From assembly GCA_016187365.1 (NCBI GenBank), contig JACPJX010000064.1, positions 1-10,196 of the forward strand: a stretch of DNA of 10,196 nt. Reading direction: 5' to 3'. Shown here one piece after another: positions 5,209-10,196 of the stretch; within the stretch, counting starts at the first letter, position 1; the number at the start of each line of letters is the position of its first letter. The notes beneath the pieces are model-generated. The model did not search any database. It was given only the letters and a program-made list of their open reading frames with translations, and was not told the origin of the DNA. The position numbers and the translations under genes were made by a program. This DNA is from Candidatus Aenigmatarchaeota archaeon. GTDB taxonomy: Archaea; Aenigmatarchaeota; Aenigmatarchaeia; GW2011-AR5.

Positions 5209-5682
5209 ATGATAGAACCCAAAAAAGAATTCATGGAAGCGGCAATCGAAGAAGCCATGAAAACAAAAGAAAGGGGTGATTATTCTGTCGGTGCAGTTGT
5301 AGTGAAGAACGGCGAAATTCTAGCCAAATCGGGGAACAGGATAAAACTTGACAATGACCCGACATATCACGCGGAAATTGTAGCCATACGAGAGGCAGCA
5401 AAAATCCTGGGCAAAAGACACCTGGAAGATTGTATCCTTTACGCAACACACGAGCCGTGCCCGATGTGCACATCGGCTGCGGTATGGGCAAAAATGAAGG
5501 GCATAGTCTTCGGCGCAAGGATAGAGGATATGCAAGAATTTAGGACAAGAAACGGCAATAAAATCTGGTCATGGAGAACGATTGATATTCCTGCTTCTGC
5601 AATCATAGTCAAAGGCAATCCAAAATTAATTCTTGTCGGAGATTTTATGAGGGAACAGTGCAAAAAGCTCTTTCATTCTTAG
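5209..5682 (+). CDS. Zinc-dependent nucleobase/nucleoside deaminase (guanine or cytidine deaminase family)
   Basis: 157 residues, typical length. It carries the full catalytic zinc signature of the CMP/dCMP deaminase superfamily: H54-A-E56, with E56 as proton shuttle, and P83-C84-P-M-C87. It hydrolyses an exocyclic amino group from a base. The pattern DPTYHAEIVAIREAAKILG, then DCILYATHEPCPMCTSAAVWAKM, is closest in my reading to the guanine deaminase / TadA branch rather than to short cytidine deaminases. Substrate remains uncertain: guanine salvage is possible, and a tRNA adenosine deaminase role would be unusual in Archaea. Start ATG 5209 has no SD and an AT-rich TATA-like region (5180-5194) upstream, so it is probably leaderless. 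It converges on the small membrane genes that end at 5687. Confidence 0.85.
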   Translation: MIEPKKEFMEAAIEEAMKTKERGDYSVGAVVVKNGEILAKSGNRIKLDNDPTYHAEIVAIREAAKILGKRHLEDCILYATHEPCPMCTSAAVWAKMKGIVFGARIEDMQEFRTRNGNKIWSWRTIDIPASAIIVKGNPKLILVGDFMREQCKKLFHS

Positions 5683-5686
5683 GAAA

Positions 5687-5812
5687 TTAAACGCCCTTGA
5701 TGTTTGCAAACAGGTACCACACAAGGACGACAAAGGTTATCATGACCAGAAAAAATATGAGCGTCCTCAGGAATCCTTTCTCCCGCGCAAGGCCCTTAAT
5801 TTTGTTCCACAT
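5687..5812 (-). CDS. Very small single-pass membrane protein (41 residues)
   Basis: Read on the minus strand from ATG 5812 to TAA at 5687. A basic N-terminal stretch (WNKIKGLAREKGFLR, residues 2-16) precedes a single hydrophobic helix (about 17-36, TLIFFLVMITFVVLVWYLFA) and a short tail (NIKGV). By the positive-inside rule the N-terminus should be cytoplasmic. It overlaps the upstream 54-residue gene by 17 bases in another frame, so translation is probably coupled. The length and one-helix design resemble small subunits of membrane complexes, but I see no specific match. The case that it is real rests on the clean topology, the tight overlap and the fit between flanking genes. Confidence 0.6.
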   Translation of the reverse strand: MWNKIKGLAREKGFLRTLIFFLVMITFVVLVWYLFANIKGV

Positions 5813-5960
5813 TTGAATCCTTCACGAACTTATACCTGAATTTATACCTTACGGCAGCCCATGCCGCAATCCACAGCACCTGGACAAGGAAATCCACATA
5901 CAGAAACATCAGGAGCAGCGCGCCCGCAAACGGCACCGCGAATTCGAGGTCCTTGTCCAT
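5796..5960 (-). CDS. Small membrane protein (54 residues)
   Basis: Read from ATG 5960 to TAA at 5796. It has an acidic start (MDKDLEF), a hydrophobic stretch at about 8-36 that could hold one long or two short helices (AVPFAGALLLMFLYVDF, LVQVLWIAAWAAV), then a basic tail (RYKFRYKFVKDS). A TTTAAGCC box begins 27 bases before the ATG, giving a leaderless start. The following 41-residue gene begins inside its 3' end. Together they fill the gap between the deaminase and the exported protein and probably make a two-component membrane unit. No family recognised. Confidence 0.6.
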   Translation of the reverse strand: MDKDLEFAVPFAGALLLMFLYVDFLVQVLWIAAWAAVRYKFRYKFVKDSNVEQN

Positions 5961-5995
5961 ATGGATATCTTGGCGCGGCGGCTTAAATGCTTTTT

Positions 5996-6373
5996 TTAGT
6001 CATAAAACTTCTTCGCCAGTATTATTCCGGGGTCGCTGCACAGCGTCCTCGCGTTCACGCTATAACTTGATATCATGCCCAGCGCATCCTCTATCTCCCT
6101 GTTCACGGATTCGTCGGCAAAATCATTCTGCTTCGCCCTGTCGCAGCCCGCGGATATCGCGTCAACGACCGCATTATGTTTCTGAAGTTCGGGCGGCGCG
6201 TTGCATGGGCTCGTGATGCATAATTCCGACTGCACCGTCACGGCATAGTTCTTCCAGCACGTCTTCGCGCCGCCTATCGTCACGCAGTTGTCCGCTATCG
6301 AGGAGCCGTACAGATAAAGCACGGCGAACGCCGCGACAAGGATGAAAACAACCGCTGCAAGCAACCGCCTCAT
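5996..6373 (-). CDS. Exported or anchored small protein with six cysteines
   Basis: 125 residues. MRRLLAAVVFILVAAFAVLYLYG (1-23) is a classic N-terminal signal or anchor: two arginines, then an uninterrupted hydrophobic run. The remainder is soluble and should lie outside the membrane. It contains six cysteines (30, 39, 52, 57, 77, 112), an even number compatible with three disulfide bonds. No known domain is recognised. The start at ATG 6373 has TTTATACC (minus strand, 6402-6395) 29 bases upstream and no SD, so it is leaderless. The downstream 54-residue membrane gene starts 36 bases past this stop. Confidence 0.65.
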   Translation of the reverse strand: MRRLLAAVVFILVAAFAVLYLYGSSIADNCVTIGGAKTCWKNYAVTVQSELCITSPCNAPPELQKHNAVVDAISAGCDRAKQNDFADESVNREIEDALGMISSYSVNARTLCSDPGIILAKKFYD

Positions 6374-6394
6374 GAGAAGTATTTGGGAGCGTAT

Positions 6395-6402
6395 GGTATA
6401 AA
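6395..6402 (-). promoter_or_regulatory. TATA box of the six-Cys protein gene
   Basis: TTTATACC on the minus strand begins 29 bases before ATG 6373. Confidence 0.5.
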
Positions 6403-6440
6403 TCTGCAGATTCGCAGGAATTTTTCACAGACAATTTTTT

Positions 6441-6645
6441 ACCACTTAGCAGAAACATCCGTGCTGTACTTCTAATAAGTCTATAATATAGAAGAAAACC
6501 TTCGGGATAGTCCGGGGAGAAGCGCCGGCGGGCAAAGCAAGTTTTGGGTTTGCAGGCTGAAACGGCTGAAAAAACTCATAGTAGCATGAAAAGATATCCT
6601 TCGGATAAAATATTTTCCCGATGTATATTCAGCCAGACAAAAAAG
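6441..6645 (+). other. Gene-free stretch with scattered hairpins upstream of the ftsZ promoter
   Basis: No credible coding frame. A TATA-like CTATAATA lies at 6481-6488. Local pairings are GCAAA/TTTGC (6532-6536 / 6549-6553) and TATCC-TTC-GGATA (6595-6607), and there is a repeated GGCTGAAA (6555-6562) / GGCTGAAA (6564-6571). It might encode a short RNA starting near 6510, but the structure is weaker than in the region after ftsZ and I do not recognise it. Confidence 0.3.
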
Positions 6646-6667
6646 CTTATATACCACTCTGTGGTAT
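6643..6667 (+). promoter_or_regulatory. ftsZ promoter with overlapping palindromic operator candidate
   Basis: AAGCTTATATA is a strong archaeal BRE plus TATA (box about 6646-6653). A perfect 7-bp inverted repeat, ATACCAC (6651-6657) and GTGGTAT (6661-6667), begins in the last bases of the TATA box and ends about ten bases before the predicted start near 6676. A regulator bound there would compete with TBP/TFB. Confidence 0.55.
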
Positions 6668-6803
6668 TTATGGATACCGAAACAAAATCACATAACAATT
6701 ACGAAAAAGTTACAACATGTGGCTGTTTCTTGGGGCAGATGAATTCCTGTGGAATCGTGGCAGAAATCATGATGATAAGGTCATGTTTGACCAAATCGCC
6801 AAT

Positions 6804-6859
6804 ATCCTCAAAAGACATATGGTCTTTTGGGATGTCAAAGAGCAAAGCTCTTTGAACAT
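6804..6859 (+). repeat. Tandem-hairpin module in the ftsZ leader
   Basis: Hairpin 1: ATCC (6804-6807), bulged T, CAAAAGAC / GTCTTTTG (6822-6829), GGAT (6830-6833). Hairpin 2: ATGT (6832-6835), CAAAGAGC / GCTCTTTG (6847-6854), bulged A, ACAT (6856-6859). AT at 6832-6833 is shared by the two basal helices. It ends 8 bases before the ftsZ SD. Another hairpin, GGTCA/TGACC, lies just upstream (6779-6792). Confidence 0.7.
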
Positions 6860-6880
6860 AATCACCTGGAGGGGTTAAAA

Positions 6881-7912
6881 ATGGAAAACGACGATATAGC
6901 AAACTTCCAAGTCGAGCAGGCCAGAATAATGGTCGTCGGCTGCGGAGGAGGGGGATGTAATACTGTAAGCAGGCTTACAGAGATGGGCATCGGAGGCGCC
7001 GTAACCGTCGCCGCAAACACGGATGCCAAGCACCTTGCGGTAACGAAGGCGCACAAGAAAATACTCATGGGCCGCGAGCTTACAAGAGGCCTTGGAGCAG
7101 GAGGCTTCCCGGAAGTCGGGAAGAAGGCTGCCGAGGAATCGAAGAACGACCTGAGGCAGTCATTGCAGGACTGCGATCTGCTTTTTGTGACATGCGGGCT
7201 CGGGGGCGGGACCGGGACGGGTTCTGCGCCTGTTGTGGCATACCTTGCACGCGAGATGGGAGCCATAGTGATAGCAGCAGTCACGCTTCCGTTCAAGATA
7301 GAAGGCGCAAGATTAATGAAGGCGGAGGAAGGCCTGGCAAAGCTAAGGGAAGTCTGCGACACAGTTATCGTGATAGAGAACCAGAAACTCGTGGAACTTG
7401 CGGGCAACAAGCCGCTGAGGGACGCGTTTGCAGTCGCCGACAACCTCATCGCGATGATGATAAAGGGCATAACCGAGACGATATCCCAGCCGTCGCTTGT
7501 CAACCTTGACTATGCCGACGTGAGGACCATAATGAGGGCAGGAGGCGTCGCGACGATAGGCGTCGGGGTTTCGGACGACCAGAACAGGGCGAGGGACGCG
7601 ATAACAAAGGCGCTGTCAAACCCGCTGCTGGACGTTGATTACTCGGGTGCGAAGGGAGCACTTATCCAGGTGATAGGCGGAGAAGACATGAGGCTTGACG
7701 AGATCAGCACCATAGGGGAAAGCGTCTCGCAGCACATGGACCCAGATGCGGTCGTCATGTGGGGGGCGAGGATAGATCCGGCGCTCAACGGGAAGATACA
7801 GGTTATAACGATAATAACCGGCGTCAAGTCCCCGTACATATTGGGAAGGAATGCCGTAAGCGCGGCGGCGAAGAGCAGGGTTGGAGACCTCGGAATAGAG
7901 GTAATAGCCTGA
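6881..7912 (+). CDS. ftsZ: Cell-division GTPase FtsZ (tubulin family)
   Basis: 343 residues. FtsZ polymerises into the cytokinetic ring and hydrolyses GTP between subunits. Seen here: the glycine-rich first loop VVGCGGGGCNTV (18-29), the tubulin signature GGGTGTGS (108-115) that binds GTP phosphates, and the T7 synergy loop NLDYADVR (208-215) whose D210 and D213 complete the active site of the next subunit. The C-terminal domain runs to the end (LGIEVIA), with almost no tail or membrane-tether peptide, so it would need a separate anchor. NLDYADV argues for true FtsZ rather than the archaeal CetZ group. ATG 6881 follows a strong GGAGGGG SD (6869-6875). The transcript should begin near 6676, giving a structured leader of about 205 bases, which suggests post-transcriptional control. 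The hairpin-rich region starts directly after the stop. Confidence 0.93.
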   Translation: MENDDIANFQVEQARIMVVGCGGGGCNTVSRLTEMGIGGAVTVAANTDAKHLAVTKAHKKILMGRELTRGLGAGGFPEVGKKAAEESKNDLRQSLQDCDLLFVTCGLGGGTGTGSAPVVAYLAREMGAIVIAAVTLPFKIEGARLMKAEEGLAKLREVCDTVIVIENQKLVELAGNKPLRDAFAVADNLIAMMIKGITETISQPSLVNLDYADVRTIMRAGGVATIGVGVSDDQNRARDAITKALSNPLLDVDYSGAKGALIQVIGGEDMRLDEISTIGESVSQHMDPDAVVMWGARIDPALNGKIQVITIITGVKSPYILGRNAVSAAAKSRVGDLGIEVIA

Positions 7913-7939
7913 GCGTTTCAGCGAAATAGGAAACGCTTT
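7913..7939 (+). terminator. Hairpin after ftsZ
   Basis: GCGTTTC (7913-7919) pairs with GAAACGC (7930-7936) and is followed by only three Ts. It may be a weak terminator, or a processing site if the downstream structured region is co-transcribed. Confidence 0.4.
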
Positions 7940-7952
7940 CCCGGGCTCTATA

Positions 7953-8006
7953 ATGTGTGAAGTTCAGAGAACTTCAACATTTCAAAGACCCTTGGTCTTT
8001 AGAAAT
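7953..8006 (-). repeat. Tandem-hairpin module, inverted copy after ftsZ
   Basis: Plus-strand order: ATGT (7953-7956), bulged G, TGAAGTTC / GAACTTCA, ACAT (7977-7980); then ATTTC (7979-7983), AAAGACC / GGTCTTT, bulged A, GAAAT (8002-8006). The bulges sit on the opposite strands from the ftsZ-leader copy, so this copy is inverted. AT at 7979-7980 is shared. The perfect 8-bp helix 7937-7944 / 8009-8016 closes it into a three-way junction, like the tRNA-leader copy. Confidence 0.6.
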
Positions 8007-8079
8007 ATCCGGGAAATCATCGCTCCGTGCTCGCACGGGGCATTCATCGCGAAGGGACCTAAATGGTTCCTTCGCTCAT

Positions 8080-8141
8080 ATCCTCAAAGGAATCTAAAAT
8101 TCCTTTGGGATATTCAGAGAGCATTTATGCTCTCTGCATAT
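8080..8141 (+). repeat. Tandem-hairpin module, direct copy after ftsZ
   Basis: Hairpin 1: ATCC (8080-8083), bulged T, CAAAGGAAT / ATTCCTTTG (8099-8107), GGAT (8108-8111). Hairpin 2: ATAT (8110-8113), a T-C mismatch, CAGAGAGCAT / ATGCTCTCTG (8127-8136), ATAT (8138-8141). AT at 8110-8111 is shared. The flanks TCCTCAAA and TTTGGGAT match the ftsZ-leader copy exactly. Confidence 0.7.
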
Positions 8142-8778
8142 TGACAAGTCCATCGAAATTCCTTCCGGATAAGTTGTTATGGGCATCCACCGAAGGAGTT
8201 CCAGCAGACCGTGTCCTGACAGGCAGATTCAATGGCCCCATGGCCATGTTTCGCAGGTCAAAAACAGGACGCCATGAAACCGGCGCATGCCGGTCAAATG
8301 GAATGCGGCCATGCAAAAAGGGCCAAGTGACCCAAACCAAGGAAGCCGTCTCGTATACGGCTTTGCTGCAAAGACAGAGAGCAGAAAAGCGCTGAAATAC
8401 CGGACCACAACCAAGCAACCGGCAACAGCCGGGGGCGGCACGACATTCCGATGTAATTCAAATCGCCCACTGCATCAACACCCCAAGCAGGCCAAAACCA
8501 GTCAAGGTTCCAAATGCATTGAGTCTGGAATGGGACGCGTCAGGCAAAGGCGCAAGTGTAGACCATGTAAGTCAGAAACAAAACAGATGCGTGCCTTTGC
8601 ACAAAGAAGGCCAGCGGACGAAAAGATTGTTAAAAGAAGTGCAGCGGCACAGACCTTCAGAATGAAGTGCCTTTATGCTCTTCGAAGGACAAAATGTTCT
8701 TCGAGGCTTTCCACGCCAGTCGGTTTGGAAAGCGGCCGAATGAAAACAGATTCGGCTGGATTCGTCCGCGGCCCTTCA

Positions 8779-8787
8779 TTTTTTATT
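8779..8787 (+). terminator. T-tract ending the structured RNA region
   Basis: Six Ts followed by ATTT directly after three consecutive strong hairpins (8680-8756). This fits archaeal T-tract termination. Confidence 0.5.
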
Positions 8788-8841
8788 TCTTCAGCTTTCT
8801 GTATTCGATGCCAGAACAAATGACAGGGCAACGTAACACGG

Positions 8842-8849
8842 TTTAAATC
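8842..8849 (+). promoter_or_regulatory. TATA-like box of the 8871 gene
   Basis: TTTAAATC begins 29 bases before ATG 8871, and no SD precedes the ATG. This fits a leaderless transcript separate from the RNA region upstream. Confidence 0.45.
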
Positions 8850-8870
8850 ATTATCTGATATATCCCTTTC

Positions 8871-9554
8871 ATGACATCATATGCTGAATTCATGGCAAAG
8901 CAGAACAGGATATACGACAAATTCCGCGACACCTCCGGAATAACGGCGGAAGGCACGAATCCTAGCAAGGAAGTCCTGGAAGGGCGCGGCGGCTACATAA
9001 TCGCGTTCAGGCACCCTCCGAAAATAACCGACCCGCTTGCTGTATTTTCTGAAAGAATATCAAGGACTATCGGCGCCTTAGTATATGGCACTGAAAACGC
9101 CCATACGACAATAGCAACTTATGGAATAAAGCCTGATTTCTCGCGTGATGATACAATACTTGATGAAATGGCCGCGGCCGCAAGCCTGACGCACCTTGAC
9201 ATCGAAGACCCCGAATCTGGCTGCAAAGAAAGCCCTGAGATCGATTACGGCGAATGGCTGTACAACCAGGACAGCGTGATAGTTGCCGGGATGCCGAATG
9301 AACGTTTCGTGCATGCAATAAACTCGACAGTAGAATATCCATTGGAGTTCAGGCCTTCATGGGGAGCACACATGACGGGAGCAAGGTTCAGGGAAAGAGC
9401 CTTGCCGGAGCAGCTGGTAGAATTCTTCAATCTCATGAAAGAGGCGCCAAGGCTTGGCAGATCGAGGCCCACATCAATCGACGCAGGGCATTTCCTTCTC
9501 ACGCAGGAAGAATTCAGGTTCGTAACTTATGACAGGTTTTATCTTGAACCTTAG
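8871..9554 (+). CDS. Possible 2H-phosphoesterase-like protein
   Basis: 227 residues. It has two H-x-T motifs, H78-T-T80 (in AHTTIATYG) and H167-M-T169 (in WGAHMTGARF), spaced about 90 residues apart and each near predicted beta strands. This is the layout of the 2H phosphoesterase superfamily, whose members act on 2'-5' or cyclic phosphate bonds in RNA or nucleotides. Against it, I cannot see the other family strands clearly, so the call is tentative. An acidic middle (98-127) contains several Asp and Glu. No signal peptide. Leaderless start at ATG 8871, with the TATA-like box 29 bases upstream. A T-run at 9570-9575 may terminate it. If it does handle RNA ends, its place after the structured RNA and in the same neighbourhood as an intron-bearing tRNA would be of interest. 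Confidence 0.5.
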   Translation: MTSYAEFMAKQNRIYDKFRDTSGITAEGTNPSKEVLEGRGGYIIAFRHPPKITDPLAVFSERISRTIGALVYGTENAHTTIATYGIKPDFSRDDTILDEMAAAASLTHLDIEDPESGCKESPEIDYGEWLYNQDSVIVAGMPNERFVHAINSTVEYPLEFRPSWGAHMTGARFRERALPEQLVEFFNLMKEAPRLGRSRPTSIDAGHFLLTQEEFRFVTYDRFYLEP

Positions 9555-9587
9555 ACAATTCAGACAAATCTTTTTTGCGGATGAGAA

Positions 9588-9875
9588 TCAAATCTCGCTC
9601 TTGCACAGCCAGCACTTGTGGATGTCCTGGTCGTTCGGAGCACCGCACTTGGGGTACTCCTTGCTGTCGCGGTTCGGCCCCGTGGTGTTCGGGTCGAAAG
9701 CCGCCGGCTGGTGCTTTGCAGCGGGCTGCGCTTCCTGCATCTGCGCCGCCTGAGAGAACTCGTTGTTTTCGGACGGCGTGTCTTTTATATTCTCGGATTT
9801 CACATCCTCGGGAGTCGCCTTATCCTGATTTTTCGGCTTCGAGAAAATGAGCTTCAATCTGCTGAAAAACCCCAT
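9588..9875 (-). CDS. Small protein with disordered linker and C-terminal Cys-rich knuckle
   Basis: 95 residues from ATG 9875. The N-terminus (MGFFSRLKLIFSKPK) is an amphipathic, basic, aromatic-rich helix that could lie on the membrane. Residues of about 16-70 are polar, rich in Glu, Asn, Gln, Pro and Ala, and probably disordered. The C-terminus (YPKCGAPNDQDIHKCWLCKSEI) has C-G and C-x2-C knuckle halves, but the first half holds one Cys rather than two, with a possible His ligand. It resembles the tail of small archaeal zinc-ribbon proteins. The function is unknown. The upstream gene on the same strand stops 24 bases earlier, so they may be co-transcribed, although a weak CATAAGAA box about 29 bases upstream is also possible. 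Confidence 0.6.
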   Translation of the reverse strand: MGFFSRLKLIFSKPKNQDKATPEDVKSENIKDTPSENNEFSQAAQMQEAQPAAKHQPAAFDPNTTGPNRDSKEYPKCGAPNDQDIHKCWLCKSEI

Positions 9876-9899
9876 CAAATATCTATGATGGAAAAGTTC

Positions 9900-10196
9900 T
9901 TATGCACAAATTTCTTTGACAAATGCATTGTTTTCTATGGCTTCTATGTAGGGCTCAATCGGCAATGAAACAGCCTCATTGCCCTTTAATTTAGCCCTCA
10001 CAGAATTTCTAAAAGGATATAAAATATCTCTTACTGACTCAGGCAAATGAGAATACTGACGTTTTAGAAAATCCAATATTCCTTGCTCAAACTCTTCGAC
10101 AAAAGCATCCGTCAGAGTCCTTCCGTGCTTTTTATCAAGGTATTGGTGGTTATCAGCCCATTCTTCTGCATACAAGCCTGTTACGCTGTCAGGATG
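9900..10196 (-). CDS. Unknown protein, 3' part only
   Basis: An open frame enters from the right edge and stops at TAA 9902-9900, leaving 98 residues. A TTG at 10175 could be a start, but the frame stays open to the window edge (HPDSVTG before it), so the gene probably begins outside. The visible part is soluble and helical, with charged and aromatic residues (YAEEWADNHQYLDKKHGRTL, then FVEEFEQGILDFLKRQY, then RNSVRAKLKGN). I do not recognise a family. Base composition is more AT-rich than the ftsZ or trmY regions. Confidence 0.6.
   Translation of the reverse strand, partial: HPDSVTGLYAEEWADNHQYLDKKHGRTLTDAFVEEFEQGILDFLKRQYSHLPESVRDILYPFRNSVRAKLKGNEAVSLPIEPYIEAIENNAFVKEICA

Larger units (their letters stand above)
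7937..8790 (+). ncRNA. Candidate large structured noncoding RNA, unrecognised
   Basis: A gap of about 950 bases without a credible gene but with hairpins almost end to end. 5' part: TTTCCCGG (7937-7944) with CCGGGAAA (8009-8016), closing an inverted tandem-hairpin module; GCTCCGTG/CACGGGGC (8022-8041); an 11-bp stem at 8049-8075; and a second module (8080-8141). 3' part: CCTTC-GGAT/ATCC-GAAGG (8161-8196), GTCCTG/CAGGAC (8213-8270) around ATGGCC/GGCCAT, CCAT-ACCGGC/GCCGGT-ATGG (8272-8301), AAGCCGT/ACGGCTT (8343-8363), CCGGC/GCCGG (8419-8432), GCAAAGGC/GCCTTTGC (8544-8600), a 12-bp stem with two G-U pairs (8680-8706), GCTTTCCA/TGGAAAGC (8706-8733), GCCGAAT/ATTCGGC (8735-8756). Linkers are A-rich. 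It ends at a T-tract (8779-8784), which fixes the plus strand. The 5' end is unsure: it may start near 8165 after a CATATTGA box, or be processed from the ftsZ transcript. It lacks the RNase P and SRP RNA core motifs I looked for. Confidence 0.5.

Noticed and set aside
6768..6774. ATGATGA resembling a C/D-box sRNA C box
   Set aside because: No CTGA D box at a suitable distance and no terminal stem, and the site lies inside the ftsZ leader.
6670..6855. 61-codon frame in the ftsZ leader (MDTETKSHNN...)
   Set aside because: Its ATG lies only 24 bases after the TATA box start, probably before the transcription start. It has no SD and ends inside the hairpin module. An upstream regulatory ORF cannot be fully excluded.
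6699..6902. Minus-strand frame overlapping the ftsZ leader and start
   Set aside because: The peptide looks passable, but there is no promoter or SD on that strand and it is antisense to a well-supported leader and gene start.
7913..8160. CRISPR array
   Set aside because: The repeats are palindromic stems of differing sequence, with no constant direct repeat or regular spacers.
7937..8790. RNase P RNA or SRP 7S RNA in the post-ftsZ region
   Set aside because: I looked for the RNase P core (GGAGGAAAGUCC-like and ACAGAAA-type elements in the right order) and the SRP domain IV loop, and did not find them. Short fragments such as GTCAGAAACA occur without the required partners.
8287..8823. 178-codon open frame across the structured region
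   Set aside because: Low-complexity Arg/Lys/Gln/Thr-rich product, no SD or TATA at the start, and it runs through many perfect hairpins and the T-tract. Lack of stops is better explained by a GC-rich structured RNA.
9618..9968. 116-codon plus-strand frame rich in Arg, Leu and Val
   Set aside because: It is the antisense shadow of the minus-strand zinc-knuckle gene, which has a sensible linker and Cys-rich tail.

Overview
This window looks archaeal. Several genes have an AT-rich TATA-like box about 27-31 bases before the start codon and no Shine-Dalgarno (SD) sequence, which is the signature of leaderless archaeal transcripts. Others have GGTG or GAGG-type SD sequences. There is an archaeal TrmY tRNA methyltransferase, an archaeal-type FtsZ, a CARDB-domain exported protein, and a tRNA-Thr gene broken by two introns of the archaeal splicing-endonuclease type. 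Compact spacing, many tiny membrane proteins and disrupted tRNAs would fit a DPANN-like small-genome archaeon. That placement is inference; there is no rRNA here to settle it.

Layout. 1-264 (-): 5' part of a PLP-dependent fold-type II enzyme. 487-1227 (+): two tandem paralogous small membrane proteins. 1346-2086 (+): anchored CARDB protein whose 3' end runs into the next promoter. 2099-2935 (+): GNAT-like acetyltransferase. 3145-3303 (+): 52-residue zinc-ribbon protein. 3316-3516 (-): tRNA-Thr(UGU) with a 29-base D-arm intron and a 98-base anticodon-loop intron, preceded on its own strand by a structured leader and then by trmY (3669-4265, -). 4317-5177 (+): unknown helical protein. 5209-5682 (+): cytidine/guanine-deaminase-like enzyme. 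5687-5812 and 5796-5960 (-): two overlapping very small membrane proteins. 5996-6373 (-): exported six-Cys protein. 6881-7912 (+): ftsZ with a structured leader of about 200 bases. 7913-8790: no credible gene but dense RNA-like secondary structure. 8871-9554 (+): 2H-phosphoesterase-like protein. 9588-9875 (-): zinc-ribbon-tailed protein. 9900-10196 (-): 3' part of an unknown gene.

The most unusual feature is a repeated structural module of about 55-60 bases: two adjacent hairpins, each with a 3-5 bp basal helix, a small bulge or mismatch, then a 6-10 bp apical helix. In every copy the two basal helices share the same AT dinucleotide. I find five copies: the ftsZ leader, the tRNA-Thr leader, the tRNA-Thr anticodon intron, and two in opposite orientation downstream of ftsZ. 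Stem sequences differ between copies but pairing is kept, so the shape appears to be selected. The second highlight is the roughly 850-base region after ftsZ, a chain of about 15 hairpins with A-rich linkers ending in a T-tract. It is best explained as a large structured noncoding RNA that I do not recognise.

Working together: several elements concern RNA (trmY beside an intron-bearing tRNA, a possible 2H phosphoesterase, the structured RNA region). The cell-division gene ftsZ is flanked on both sides by the repeated hairpin module. Any functional link among these is inference from position only.
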